Shown: positions 33,769-41,640 of the stretch, one piece after another
Position numbering within the stretch: the stretch's first letter is position 1
Layout: each line of letters starts with the position of its first letter
Assembly: GCA_030445275.1 (NCBI GenBank)
Contig: JAUCSE010000096.1
Coordinates: 1-41,640 of the forward strand
DNA length: 41,640 nt
DNA from: Mucilaginibacter sp.
Lineage (GTDB): Bacteria; Bacteroidota; Bacteroidia; Sphingobacteriales; Sphingobacteriaceae
Reading direction: 5' to 3'
Position numbers and translations under genes: made by a program
Notes under the pieces: model-generated
The model's database searches: none
Seen by the model: the letters and a program-made list of their open reading frames with translations, nothing else
What the model was told of the DNA's origin: nothing

Positions 33769-35067
33769 ATGAGCACTCCTAAAACTATACCAACAGCTGT
33801 GGATGGAGTCCATAATGCTGTTAAAAAAATTGTGATTGTTGGAGGTGGTTTTGCCGGGATAAACCTTGCAGAACAAGTGGCCAAAAACAAAAACTACCAG
33901 GTTATTCTGCTTGATAAAAACAATTATAACTATTTCCCACCCCTGCTTTACCAGGTGGCCACCAGCTTTCTTGACCCATCAGATATCAGTTATCCGTTCC
34001 GTAAACTATTCCGGAATAAAAGAATCAGCTATCGCATGGCCGAAGTAGTAAAAATTGACCACATAAATCAAACCGTTCATTTAACTGACGAAGAGCTTAC
34101 CTATGATTACCTGGTGTTTGCATCAGGTGCCCGGATAAACTTTTTTGGCATGGAAAACGTGCAAAAGAATGCCATCCCTATGAAGACCATTGATGATGCC
34201 CTGCGCATGCGTAATGCTTTATTACAAACCATGGAACAGGCTGCGATGACTCATGACATTAACGAACGTAAAAAACTGCTGACCATCGTGGTTGCCGGCG
34301 GCGGGCCAACAGGTGTAGAGATTGCCGGTATGCTAGCCGAAATGAAGAAGAATATATTCTTAAAGGATTATCCTGAACTGAAGGGTACTCCTGGCGGAAT
34401 TTATATTGTTGATGGCGGCAAAAATCTGCTGGGCCCAATGAGCGAAAAAACCCATCAGGAGGCCTACAAGGTACTTTCTAAATTAGGCGTAAAAGTAAAA
34501 TTGAACACCCAGGTTAAAGATTTTGATAAAAATAAAGTCACGCTATCAACCGGCGAAACTATTGAAGCCAAAACCCTCATTTGGGCTGCAGGTATTACCG
34601 CTAATACTTTTGAAGGCATCCCCGAAACCAGTCTGGGTATTGGTAAAAGGATGACAACCGACGAATTTAATAAAGTAACCGGTATTGACAATATTTATGC
34701 TATTGGCGACGCCAGTGTTCAAATAACCGACGAACGTTACCCTAAAGGACATCCTCAATTGGCACAGGTAGCAATACAACAGGGGCGCAACCTGGCAAAA
34801 AATTTTATAGCCATACAAAAAGGACAATCACTAAGTGCCTTTAAATATTTTGATAAAGGCGATATGGCCATTATCGGTCGTAATAAGGCAGTTGTCGACT
34901 TGTTTAAGAACAAGCTGCATATTGGCGGCATCATGGCCTTATTCATGTGGTTGTTTATCCACTTAATATCACTGGTAAACTATCGTAACAAGTTAAAAAC
35001 GTTGTACAACTGGGGTACCGCTTATGTATCAAAAGACCAGTCACTACGAATGATTTTTAGGTCATAA
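33769..35067 (+). CDS. ndh: Type II NADH:quinone oxidoreductase (NDH-2)
   Basis: A 432-residue membrane-associated flavoprotein that passes electrons from NADH to quinone without pumping protons. The FAD-binding Rossmann motif is VGGGFAG (24-30), the NADH-binding motif AGGGPTG (176-182), and the second FAD motif NIYAIGDAS (308-316). LAQVAIQQGRN (331-341) is the conserved quinone-side helix. The C-terminal hydrophobic stretch (about 386-404, IGGIMALFMWLFIHLI) fits membrane anchoring. Length is normal for the family. ATG at 33769 is chosen over the GTG at 33736, which overlaps the promoter box. Confidence 0.93.
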   Translation: MSTPKTIPTAVDGVHNAVKKIVIVGGGFAGINLAEQVAKNKNYQVILLDKNNYNYFPPLLYQVATSFLDPSDISYPFRKLFRNKRISYRMAEVVKIDHINQTVHLTDEELTYDYLVFASGARINFFGMENVQKNAIPMKTIDDALRMRNALLQTMEQAAMTHDINERKKLLTIVVAGGGPTGVEIAGMLAEMKKNIFLKDYPELKGTPGGIYIVDGGKNLLGPMSEKTHQEAYKVLSKLGVKVKLNTQVKDFDKNKVTLSTGETIEAKTLIWAAGITANTFEGIPETSLGIGKRMTTDEFNKVTGIDNIYAIGDASVQITDERYPKGHPQLAQVAIQQGRNLAKNFIAIQKGQSLSAFKYFDKGDMAIIGRNKAVVDLFKNKLHIGGIMALFMWLFIHLISLVNYRNKLKTLYNWGTAYVSKDQSLRMIFRS

Positions 35068-35107
35068 AGCAGCATTCAGGTATCCTAAAAATAAATCCGC
35101 GACAGAC

Positions 35108-35142
35108 AAACGGTCAAATAAGCAAAACTTATTGGGCCGTTT
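35108..35142. terminator. Bidirectional terminator between ndh and the convergent gene
   Basis: A 15-bp stem with one mismatch and one G-T pair around the loop CAAAA: AAACGGTCAAATAAG against CTTATTGGGCCGTTT, followed by TTGTT. It lies 41 bp after the ndh stop and 31 bp from the end of the convergent gene, so it can serve both. Confidence 0.75.
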
Positions 35143-35172
35143 TGTTATAATAGCCAATGTTGCTATCAGCAC

Positions 35173-36423
35173 TTACTTACCAGTCCATATATCCCGAATG
35201 ACATCTTCGTCCCCATGCCCATCGGGTACGGCCGGGCTTGGGTTATTTGCATAGTACCAGCACTTTTTATCAATTGGCGAGGTGGTTTGCCTGCCGCCTG
35301 GCATTTCCAAATGACCATTAGGATCGGTTTTCTTTACCCAATCATAAGCATAGTGCAGCCATTGGGTACGATACGCCTTATCCTGATGCGCAAACCAGCT
35401 AATTTCGTCATATCCCCAAACCCAAAAGGGTATATCACCGGCATTTGCCTGGCCCGGTTTTTTGCTTACCCCATAATTGTCAAACTCAACCAGATAAGGC
35501 AAATGTTCACAGGTCCAGCCGCTTGGCGTAATACCGCCTTTGCTGCGTAAATAAAGTGCATCGGTATGCCCAACCTTTAGCATGGCTTCCTCAGGTTTGC
35601 CCGGTATTTCCATGATCCTTAAGGGAAAAGCGTGAAAATCCATCAGCAATTTACCATCGCGTAAAAACCCACCACTGGGCACATGCGAATCGCAGATGAT
35701 TATATGTCTGCGGGCATGTTTGGCCGCATAATTCCTGATTAGGGTAAGTATCTGTGCATAATTGTCCAGATTCTGATCATTCTTATTCATCAGTTCAACC
35801 TGCCCAAAATGGATACCCTCAATTCCTATATCAATGTATGATTTTGCCAGGTAAAAGAAAAAAAGCTTGGTTTCGGGCTGGCTCACATCCGGTACCGAGC
35901 CCCTGCCCCATTGGTTTTTAAATTTGCCATCAGGATATAACATTTTTTCATAGCTGAAGTTTCTGTTTTCGACAGGCATACCTAAGGCTGTAAATGCCCA
36001 GGCTGGTACGGCTATTTGTTCAACCCGTTTGGTTACGATCTCAAAAATACAGGCTTGCAAAATTATATCCGGGTCATTGGCATGTACTTTAGCCGCCAGT
36101 TCCTTTTCCCGTTGCAGATTTTTCGGGATACTATCTTCTTCGCCCCATTGACAAACAGCACGGCCAATAAACTTAGCCCCGATGTTTTTGATCATCCTCA
36201 GGTTATCATCAAAATTCCCTTTACCTACCAGCAGGCTTTGCATAGTAACAGATCTGTCCAGGTAGTTTTCTAACACTTCTCTTGATATCTTTTTATCAAA
36301 TTTATAATCGCCTTTATCATGATGCAGTGCAGTTGCCTTACTACAAAAGCAAACAAGTAATAAGGTCAGTACAATAGTACTTGTACAAACTCTTTTCAGG
36401 AGAATTGATGTGGATATATTCAT
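35173..36423 (-). CDS. Secreted protein of unknown family, possibly TIM-barrel glycosidase-like
   Basis: A 416-residue exported protein; the signal peptide ends near KATA (about residue 33). The mature part alternates hydrophobic strands with helices, and several strand ends carry acidic or His residues: FIGRAVCQWGEED, IGIEGIHFGQVELMNKND, HIIICDSHVPSGG, LLMDFHAFPLRIM, HTDALYLRS, IPFWVWGYDEISWFA. That layout suggests a TIM-barrel hydrolase with a Glu/Asp pair, but I do not recognise the family and assign no reaction. The gene is alone on its strand, between the terminator at 35108-35142 and an intergenic region holding the palindrome at 36535-36616. Confidence 0.6.
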   Translation of the reverse strand: MNISTSILLKRVCTSTIVLTLLLVCFCSKATALHHDKGDYKFDKKISREVLENYLDRSVTMQSLLVGKGNFDDNLRMIKNIGAKFIGRAVCQWGEEDSIPKNLQREKELAAKVHANDPDIILQACIFEIVTKRVEQIAVPAWAFTALGMPVENRNFSYEKMLYPDGKFKNQWGRGSVPDVSQPETKLFFFYLAKSYIDIGIEGIHFGQVELMNKNDQNLDNYAQILTLIRNYAAKHARRHIIICDSHVPSGGFLRDGKLLMDFHAFPLRIMEIPGKPEEAMLKVGHTDALYLRSKGGITPSGWTCEHLPYLVEFDNYGVSKKPGQANAGDIPFWVWGYDEISWFAHQDKAYRTQWLHYAYDWVKKTDPNGHLEMPGGRQTTSPIDKKCWYYANNPSPAVPDGHGDEDVIRDIWTGK

Positions 36424-36534
36424 TATTCAGGTTTTAGTAAATAGGTTTGAGATACGCGGGGTATATAACAAAACTAAAGCACTGAATAAATATTTAATTA
36501 AAATATAATTAATGGTGAAAGAAAATTAAAAACG

Positions 36535-36616
36535 AATGTCATTTCCTTTAGATTAGCTTCAACAAAATAATATAGGTTGTTATTATTGTTGAAGCTAATC
36601 TAAAGGAAATGACATT
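36535..36616. repeat. 82-bp palindromic repeat, copy 1 (complete)
   Basis: Two perfect 31-base inverted arms (36535-36565 and 36586-36616) enclose a 20-bp A/T-rich centre that is itself partly self-complementary, so the whole could fold into one long hairpin. Its first 62 bases recur without a mismatch at 41514-41575. It lies between two minus-strand genes, downstream of the HD-domain gene. Confidence 0.9.
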
Positions 36617-36641
36617 AAGGATTACTCATTCGTTAAGCTTA

Positions 36642-37292
36642 TTACTCGCTCCAGGGAGAATGTAAAATGCAATCGCAAAAGTTTTTCCGATGAAAATTCG
36701 GGATCATAAAGGCACATACATCGGCCTTGATATTACCAAATGTAGTTTCGGTTTTATGCTCAAAACCGCCGAAGAAAGTGGGAATAATATTTTTCTTGAA
36801 ATCATTACGCGGAAATGCCTGAATGATCTCTTCCCGGTGTTCAGCGCTCAGGTTTTCATAGCCCTCGCCCATCACATCCAAACCTACGCCTGAATACATC
36901 AGAGCAACTTCCGGTTCTTTATGTTCGGCAATTCCTATTGTGGTATGCAAAGCAATGGTATCCCATACCAATTGTAAAGATTCTTTTGGCAATCCGTGAC
37001 TTTTCAAGAAATCACGAGCAGCATTTGCTCCATCCACCTCAAAACGAAGATCGGGGCTGCTGTAATGTTTGGTTAGGCCCAGATCATGAAATACGGAACT
37101 AACATAAAGCAATTCCGGATCATACTGCAGATTATTGCGTTTCCCGTTTAATGAAGAGAAAAGAAAAACCCTCAGTGAATGATTATAAATAAATTCCGTT
37201 CCGTGTTCTAACAAAAGCTCCGTAGCCTGCGTGGCTATGGCGCTATCCGGAATGATTATCCCGGCTAATGATTTTACTTTATTTACTGACAT
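36642..37292 (-). CDS. HD domain-containing protein
   Basis: A 216-residue soluble protein with an HD metal-dependent hydrolase signature: His38 (NHSLRVFLF), His69-Asp70 (SVFHDLGL), His116 and Asp139. The arrangement (HSLRVF, HDLGL, then WDTIALHT) is closest to the cyanamide-hydratase-like HD group. The substrate is unknown. The frame extends to a TTG at 37370, overlapping the AraC gene by 11 bp; the ATG at 37292 is preferred because a -7 promoter box and an inverted repeat lie just before it (37294-37320). Confidence 0.85.
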   Translation of the reverse strand: MSVNKVKSLAGIIIPDSAIATQATELLLEHGTEFIYNHSLRVFLFSSLNGKRNNLQYDPELLYVSSVFHDLGLTKHYSSPDLRFEVDGANAARDFLKSHGLPKESLQLVWDTIALHTTIGIAEHKEPEVALMYSGVGLDVMGEGYENLSAEHREEIIQAFPRNDFKKNIIPTFFGGFEHKTETTFGNIKADVCAFMIPNFHRKNFCDCILHSPWSE

Positions 37293-37293
37293 A

Positions 37294-37320
37294 TTTGTTG
37301 ATTTTATATCAACAAAATTA
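37294..37320 (-). promoter_or_regulatory. Promoter box and inverted repeat before the HD-domain gene
   Basis: On the minus strand TAATTTTG (37313-37320) matches the -7 consensus. Overlapping its end, TTTGTTGAT (37294-37302) and ATCAACAAA (37308-37316) form a perfect 9-bp inverted repeat with a 5-bp spacer, ending 2 bp from the start codon. It may be an operator overlapping the promoter or a hairpin masking the ribosome site. The upstream AraC gene is a candidate regulator, although AraC sites are usually direct repeats. Confidence 0.45.
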
Positions 37321-37359
37321 GCTGTAATAGGATGCTTGAGGAATGTTAAAAACCGCTGA

Positions 37360-38223
37360 TCACATGCCAATATTTACAAAATGCTCTCTGTAGTTATTGG
37401 GCGATACCTGGGTGTTCTTCTTAAAAAAATGACTGAATTGGTCGGGAGTAGAAAAATTTAGACGATATGCTATTTCTTTTACAGGTTTGGAAGAAAACTG
37501 CAGTGAACGCTTAGCTTCGGCAATCAATTGTCCGTTTATAATATCCTTGGCCCCTTTTCCGCTGCAACGCTTACATAAATCAGATAGCTTGCGGGCAGAA
37601 ATACCTAACTGATCAGCAAACTCGGCAACCTCATGTGTAGTTTGATACTGTTTGCTTACCAGCTCAATAAACTGGCGGTAAAGCTGGTTCTCAAAAGTAT
37701 CGTATCCGTGTATCAAGGAGGCATTCACATTGGCTATTTTGATCATAATGATCTTCAAATAAGCAGCCAGGGCATCCAGCTTATTGGGGTAATCATCCTT
37801 AATAAACTCCTGGTGAAGTGTTTGAGAAAGAATATCCAGTTCCGTATGTTCAGCATTAGTTAAAGGTAATTGCTGGTTGGCTGCGGCATTATTAAACAAT
37901 ACAGCCTTGCAGTTACTGGCGCTATCGGGTGCTTTTTCCCAAAAACAATCACCAAATGAAAGCTCATAACCGGTCAAAATTGAATCTGGATGGAAACCAT
38001 ATAGTTGTCCTTTGGCTATCAAAAGTAGTTCACTACCCGTAACCTGATAAGTACAATCATCGACGTGGAGCACACCACTACCTTTCTTAATTATGAATAT
38101 CCGGTGATAATTAGCCCGGCAAACAGATAAGGCACCAAACCTTTGGTTTGATAAATAATTTATAGAGAAGGAATCCTTCAGCTCCTGATCTACATGTGCC
38201 TGTAAAAAACTATTTTCACCCAT
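37360..38223 (-). CDS. AraC family transcriptional regulator
   Basis: A 287-residue regulator. The N-terminal half is a cupin-like sensing domain (RIFIIKKGSGVLHVDDCTYQVTGSELLLIAKGQLYGF, about 45-85). The C-terminal double helix-turn-helix (about 188-284) reads TTHEVAEFADQLGISARKLSDLCKRCSGKGAKDIINGQLIAEAKRSL and KPVKEIAYRLNFSTPDQFSHFFKKNTQVSPNNYRE. A TAAATTTG -7 box lies 12-19 bp upstream on its strand (38235-38242). Its target is not known; neighbours are the HD-domain gene downstream and the divergent DUF486 gene. Confidence 0.95.
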   Translation of the reverse strand: MGENSFLQAHVDQELKDSFSINYLSNQRFGALSVCRANYHRIFIIKKGSGVLHVDDCTYQVTGSELLLIAKGQLYGFHPDSILTGYELSFGDCFWEKAPDSASNCKAVLFNNAAANQQLPLTNAEHTELDILSQTLHQEFIKDDYPNKLDALAAYLKIIMIKIANVNASLIHGYDTFENQLYRQFIELVSKQYQTTHEVAEFADQLGISARKLSDLCKRCSGKGAKDIINGQLIAEAKRSLQFSSKPVKEIAYRLNFSTPDQFSHFFKKNTQVSPNNYREHFVNIGM

Positions 38224-38234
38224 CGCTAAAAAAA

Positions 38235-38242
38235 CAAATTTA
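38235..38242 (-). promoter_or_regulatory. Promoter -7 box of the AraC-family gene
   Basis: Minus strand TAAATTTG, an exact TAnnTTTG match starting 12 bp before the ATG at 38223, giving a very short leader. In the same divergent gap, ACACAG (38291-38296) and CTGTGT (38305-38310) form an inverted repeat that may be an operator. Confidence 0.5.
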
Positions 38243-38395
38243 TTAAACGATAATGGTTAAACCGTCATTGCTGTTTAAGTTTTCAAAGTAACACAGTAAC
38301 TGTGCTGTGTGGCTTTTTCATTAAAAATAAATATTATTGAGAACACAAACATATACTCTGTAAATTGTTTAACACATCATTAGTAATTATTAAGT

Positions 38396-38767
38396 ATGAA
38401 AGGACTGAAAACAATTTTATTTCTTACTATCTCCAATACATTTATGACGTTTGCTTGGTACGGGCACTTGAAGTTCAAAGATTATTCATGGGGCAAAAAT
38501 CTGGGCATGTTTTCCATTATCGTGATCAGCTGGGGATTGGCATTTTTTGAATATCTTTTCCAGGTACCGGCTAATGAGGGTGGTTTTAAGGAAAATGGAG
38601 GCCCGTTTACGCTGGTTCAGCTTAAAACAATACAAGAAGCTATAACCCTGGTAGTTTTCATGTCGTTCACCTTAATATTTTTCAAAGACGAAAAACTGGG
38701 CTGGAACCATCTTGCCGGATTTGGACTCATCGTACTGGCCGTATTTGTGATCTTTAAAAAGTGGTGA
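38396..38767 (+). CDS. DMT family small membrane protein (DUF486)
   Basis: A 123-residue inner-membrane protein with four hydrophobic segments. The middle holds the DUF486 signature GGFKENGGPFTLVQLKTIQEAITLVVF and the end LGWNHLAGFGLIVLAVFVIF, as in this group of half-size drug/metabolite-transporter-like proteins, which probably work as dimers. The transported compound is unknown. It is divergent from the AraC regulator (172 bp) and ends 8 bp from the convergent response-regulator gene. Confidence 0.9.
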   Translation: MKGLKTILFLTISNTFMTFAWYGHLKFKDYSWGKNLGMFSIIVISWGLAFFEYLFQVPANEGGFKENGGPFTLVQLKTIQEAITLVVFMSFTLIFFKDEKLGWNHLAGFGLIVLAVFVIFKKW

Positions 38768-38775
38768 GCTATTAT

Positions 38776-39141
38776 TTAAACATAATGCTTTAAATGCTTG
38801 TCTACTGTTTCCAATAGTTCAGCCATTTCAAAGGGTTTATTTAAATATGCATCGGCGCCACATGCTGTAGCAATAGCGGCTAAATTTTCATATCCTGATA
38901 TCATGATAACCGGAATATGGCTGGTTAAAGGATGATTTTTTATAGTCAGACATAATTCACTGCCATAACCATCTTTCAGTTTATTATCAACCAGTACCAA
39001 ATCGGGCATTTGCAGTATAACTCCCTTTATGGAGTTTTTATCAAAGTATGCCGCAGTATCATAACCCTCTTCTTTTAATATCAGTTGTATTGCTTCAGAC
39101 AGATCAGCGTCGTCCTCAACGATAAAGATTTTCTTATTCAT
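38776..39141 (-). CDS. Single-domain response regulator (CheY-like receiver)
   Basis: A 121-residue stand-alone receiver domain: acidic pair Glu9-Asp10-Asp11 (VEDD), phospho-acceptor Asp52 (LVLVDNKLKDGYG), Ser82 (MISGYE) and Lys102 (NKPF). There is no output domain, so it must act through protein contacts. No histidine kinase lies next to it; the nearest kinase is at 9850-10887 and has its own regulator. The frame extends upstream to a TTG at 39189, but the ATG at 39141 gives the canonical start KKIFIVEDD and lies downstream of the promoter box at 39163-39170. Confidence 0.93.
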   Translation of the reverse strand: MNKKIFIVEDDADLSEAIQLILKEEGYDTAAYFDKNSIKGVILQMPDLVLVDNKLKDGYGSELCLTIKNHPLTSHIPVIMISGYENLAAIATACGADAYLNKPFEMAELLETVDKHLKHYV

Positions 39142-39162
39142 AGGTTTATTAGTGTAGATACA

Positions 39163-39193
39163 CAAATTTATACAGCAAACAAGTAACAATCAA
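39163..39193 (-). promoter_or_regulatory. Bacteroidota-type promoter of the response regulator gene
   Basis: Minus strand: -33 ATTG with TTG at 39191-39193, a 20-bp spacer, then -7 TAAATTTG (39163-39170). Both boxes and the spacing fit the Bacteroidota consensus, making this the best complete promoter in the window. It lies 22 bp before the ATG at 39141. Confidence 0.65.
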
Positions 39194-39344
39194 TTACTAA
39201 TTAACTTATTTAAAAATAAAGCAACCTTTTTAAGGTGTTTTTACATTACGATGTTAAATACCGTAAAAACATAATGGATATAAAACAATTACCTTTAATT
39301 TCAACTTAAAATGAAGTGATACAAAAACAACTGCCTGAACATTT

Positions 39345-41495
39345 ATGAAAATAGTAACATATCCCGGGAAACCGTTTCCCCTTGGCGCAGTCTGGGATGG
39401 TAATGGGGTAAACTTCACACTTTATTCAGAAAATGCCACCGGTGTTGACCTCTGCTTGTTTAACACAGCCAATGATGAAGTTGAATCGGCACGGGTTCCA
39501 ATTACAGAGCTTTCAGAACAGATATGGCACATATATATACCCGGTTTAAAACCCGGACAGCTATATGGCTACCGGGTATATGGCCCCTATGAGCCCGAGA
39601 ATGGGCATCGTTTTAACCCGAACAAGTTATTGGCCGATCCATATGCCAAGGCAGTTGCCGGAACAGTGAAGTGGGATGATTCCTTATTCGGTTACCAGGT
39701 AGGCAACCCGGAGGAGGATCTGAGTTTTAGCGAAACGGACAACGCGGCGTTTGTACCTAAATCAGTTGTAGTTGATCACAATTTTGACTGGGGAGATGAT
39801 AAAAGCCCCAACATTGCTTATTATAACTCGGTGATCTATGAGGCTCATGTAAAGGGGCTCACTAAGCTTCATCCCGAAATACCTGAGGAAATCAGGGGGA
39901 CATACGCGGCTATAGCTCATCCGGTAACTATTGCTTATTTAAAGGATCTGGGGATCACTGCAATTGAATTGATGCCGGTACACGATTTTCTTTCAGACAG
40001 GCACCTTATTGACGAGGGCCTCACCAATTACTGGGGCTATAATACCATTAGTTTCTTTGCGCCCGATGCCCGTTATGCCTCATGCAGCGTATTGGGTGAA
40101 CAAGTCATAGAGTTTAAAAACATGGTTAAGGAGCTGCATAAAGCCGGTATAGAGGTAATTCTTGATGTGGTTTATAATCATACCGGCGAGGGCAGCCATA
40201 TGGGGCCTACGCTATCCTTCAGAGGTATTGATAATTCCTCCTATTATCGCCTGGTAGATGATGATAAAAGGTATTATATGGATTATACTGGTACGGGTAA
40301 TACCCTCAATGCAAATTTACCAAATGTGCTGCGTTTAATGATGGATAGCCTCCGCTATTGGATAATAGATATGCATGTTGACGGTTTTCGTTTTGATCTG
40401 GCTGCCACACTGGCCCGTGAACTACATGAAGTGAACCGTTTGAGTGCCTTTTTTGATATTATTCACCAGGATCCAACCATATCGCGGGTGAAGTTAATTG
40501 CTGAACCCTGGGATTTGGGTGAAGGAGGCTACCAGGTTGGCAAATTTCCATCGGGATGGGCAGAATGGAATGGTAAATACCGCGACAGTATTCGTGATTA
40601 TTGGAGCGGTGCCGAAAGTACCCTGGCCGAATTTGCCGATCGCATAACCGGAAGTTCAGATCTGTATAAATCATACCGAAGGCCCAGTGCAAGCATTAAT
40701 TTCATTACAGCGCACGATGGCTTTACGTTGAATGACCTGGTATCCTATAACGAAAAACATAACGAAGCAAACGGCGAGGGTAATAATGATGGTGAAAGTC
40801 ATAACCGGTCATGGAACTGTGGTGTGGAGGGCCCAACTGATGATGAAGCTATCAATAAACTACGCGATAAACAGAAGCGGAATTTTTTAACCACCCTTTT
40901 TCTTTCACAGGGGGTGCCTATGTTGGTTGCAGGCGACGAAATGAGCCGTTCACAGCAGGGCAATAATAACGCCTACTGTCAGGATAATGAAATATCCTGG
41001 ATAAATTGGGGAAATATGGATAAGGATCTGCAGGCATTTACGCGTAAACTGATCAACTTAAGAAAAACTCACGCCTCTTTTTCCCGCAAAAACTGGTTTA
41101 AAGGTCAGCCTGTAAAAAGTGATGGGATTGCTGATATAGCCTGGTTTTTACCCAATGGCGCTGAAATGAGCGATGATAACTGGAGCCATGACTTTGCCAA
41201 ATCAGTGGCATTTTTTTTAAATGGCCTTGGCCTGTATAGCGTTGATGCCGAAGGCAATAAAATAGTTGATGACAGCTTCTACATTATTTTTAATGCGCAC
41301 CATGAGCCATTGAGTTACAAATTACCAAAAAAGGATTATGCACAGGACTGGGAGTTATTGATTGATACCAGCAAAAATCAGGTTGATGAAATTACCGGCA
41401 AATTTAAGGCAGAAGACACTATACAGATAGCAGGTCAGTCGGTCGTGCTACTTCAGCATCAACTGATACACAATGGCGAAACCAAGCAGTATTAA
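39345..41495 (+). CDS. glgX: Glycogen debranching enzyme (GlgX-type, GH13)
   Basis: A 716-residue cytosolic isoamylase-type enzyme that cleaves alpha-1,6 branches of glycogen or limit dextrins. The N-terminal CBM48-like domain is about 10-110 (GKPFPLGAVWDGNGVNFTLYSENA). The GH13 barrel has DVVYNHTGEG (274-283), nucleophile Asp351 (VDGFRFDLA), acid/base Glu387 (LIAEPWDLG) and Asp458 (TAHDGFTLNDLVSYNEKHN); NYWGYNTISFFAPDARY (228-244) is the GlgX/TreX subfamily signature. Length and motifs are normal. No other glycogen gene is in the window, though downstream sequence is cut. A palindrome (41514-41575) follows, with T-rich DNA after it. Confidence 0.93.
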   Translation: MKIVTYPGKPFPLGAVWDGNGVNFTLYSENATGVDLCLFNTANDEVESARVPITELSEQIWHIYIPGLKPGQLYGYRVYGPYEPENGHRFNPNKLLADPYAKAVAGTVKWDDSLFGYQVGNPEEDLSFSETDNAAFVPKSVVVDHNFDWGDDKSPNIAYYNSVIYEAHVKGLTKLHPEIPEEIRGTYAAIAHPVTIAYLKDLGITAIELMPVHDFLSDRHLIDEGLTNYWGYNTISFFAPDARYASCSVLGEQVIEFKNMVKELHKAGIEVILDVVYNHTGEGSHMGPTLSFRGIDNSSYYRLVDDDKRYYMDYTGTGNTLNANLPNVLRLMMDSLRYWIIDMHVDGFRFDLAATLARELHEVNRLSAFFDIIHQDPTISRVKLIAEPWDLGEGGYQVGKFPSGWAEWNGKYRDSIRDYWSGAESTLAEFADRITGSSDLYKSYRRPSASINFITAHDGFTLNDLVSYNEKHNEANGEGNNDGESHNRSWNCGVEGPTDDEAINKLRDKQKRNFLTTLFLSQGVPMLVAGDEMSRSQQGNNNAYCQDNEISWINWGNMDKDLQAFTRKLINLRKTHASFSRKNWFKGQPVKSDGIADIAWFLPNGAEMSDDNWSHDFAKSVAFFLNGLGLYSVDAEGNKIVDDSFYIIFNAHHEPLSYKLPKKDYAQDWELLIDTSKNQVDEITGKFKAEDTIQIAGQSVVLLQHQLIHNGETKQY

Positions 41496-41513
41496 CAGAT
41501 CAATCAAATCCCC

Positions 41514-41575
41514 AATGTCATTTCCTTTAGATTAGCTTCAACAAAATAATATAGGTTGTTATTATTGTTGAAGCT
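41514..41575. repeat. Palindromic repeat, copy 2 (right arm shortened), possible glgX terminator
   Basis: These 62 bases are identical to 36535-36596. The right arm ends after 11 bases (TTGTTGAAGCT), and the sequence then becomes TTCTTTTTGCTTC. The remaining 11-bp stem plus T-rich tail, 69 bp after the glgX stop, could act as a transcription terminator, whereas copy 1 has the full 31-bp arms. Confidence 0.85.
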
Positions 41576-41640
41576 TTCTTTTTGCTTCTTTTTCTTTGTT
41601 AATAACTATGATTTTTGTGGAAAAAGTTAACAGCGGTAAA

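Noticed and set aside
36535..36616. Repeat copies as phage or integron attachment sites
   Set aside because: No integrase, recombinase or tRNA lies nearby; a palindromic repeat or captured terminator is simpler.
37293..37370. Longer start of the HD-domain protein overlapping the AraC gene
   Set aside because: It would begin with TTG and include the promoter box and inverted repeat. The ATG at 37292 explains the site layout better.
39190..39344. Short stem ACCTT/AAGGT before glgX as a terminator
   Set aside because: Only five base pairs, and no gene on the plus strand ends nearby, so there is no support for a function.

Overview
The window looks like a chromosomal segment of a Bacteroidota bacterium, most plausibly Sphingobacteriaceae (Mucilaginibacter/Pedobacter-like). 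The evidence is two SusC/SusD pairs, an ECF sigma/FecR pair feeding a SusC with an STN domain, a CzcA-type pump fused to its outer-membrane channel, A/T-rich intergenic DNA, and several exact matches to the Bacteroidota -7 promoter box TAnnTTTG. No rRNA, tRNA, CRISPR array, transposase, integrase or phage gene was seen. The genus is an inference.

Layout. 1-5.9 kb: the N-terminal end of a GH31-like glycosidase (minus strand, runs off the window) faces a SusC-SusD pair that ends in a perfect 24-bp bidirectional terminator. 6.0-7.5 kb: three small minus-strand genes (alpha/beta-barrel protein, SMI1/KNR4 protein, lipoprotein). 7.9-12.1 kb: a Bcr/CflA-like MFS exporter converges on a minus-strand operon of acyltransferase, LytS-like kinase and LytTR regulator; an 8-bp direct repeat with a 21-bp period upstream is a candidate LytTR operator. 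12.2-20.8 kb: a minus-strand cluster of ECF sigma factor, FecR anti-sigma, SusC with STN domain, SusD and a secreted phosphodiesterase-alkaline phosphatase fusion. I read it as an outer-membrane phosphoester scavenging locus, and it is the most interesting functional unit here. 20.9-26.9 kb: a minus-strand heavy-metal efflux operon (Cys-rich small secreted protein, CzcA-OMF fusion, lipoprotein adaptor). 27.0-31.2 kb: an ankyrin protein, then a MocR regulator divergent from a class V aminotransferase-GNAT operon, with a perfect inverted repeat in the shared promoter region. 31.3-36.4 kb: a Tat-exported putative toroid protein, a repeat-rich intergenic block, a type II NADH dehydrogenase and a secreted protein of unknown function. 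36.6-41.5 kb: an HD-domain protein, AraC regulator, DUF486 membrane protein, single-domain response regulator and a GlgX-type debranching enzyme.

How the parts work together. Two independent SusCD importers are present: one paired with a glycosidase (glycan use) and one with a phosphatase fusion under sigma/FecR signalling (phosphorus acquisition). The CzcA operon and MFS protein export toxic compounds. Two repeat families stand out: a 213-bp nested palindromic element at 33.3-33.5 kb with further palindromes after it, and an 82-bp palindrome at 36.5 kb whose first 62 bases recur identically at 41.5 kb, after the glgX-like gene.

Limits: family calls come from reading translated sequence and motifs. 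Substrates of SusCD systems, metals of the pump and all operator assignments are inferences.
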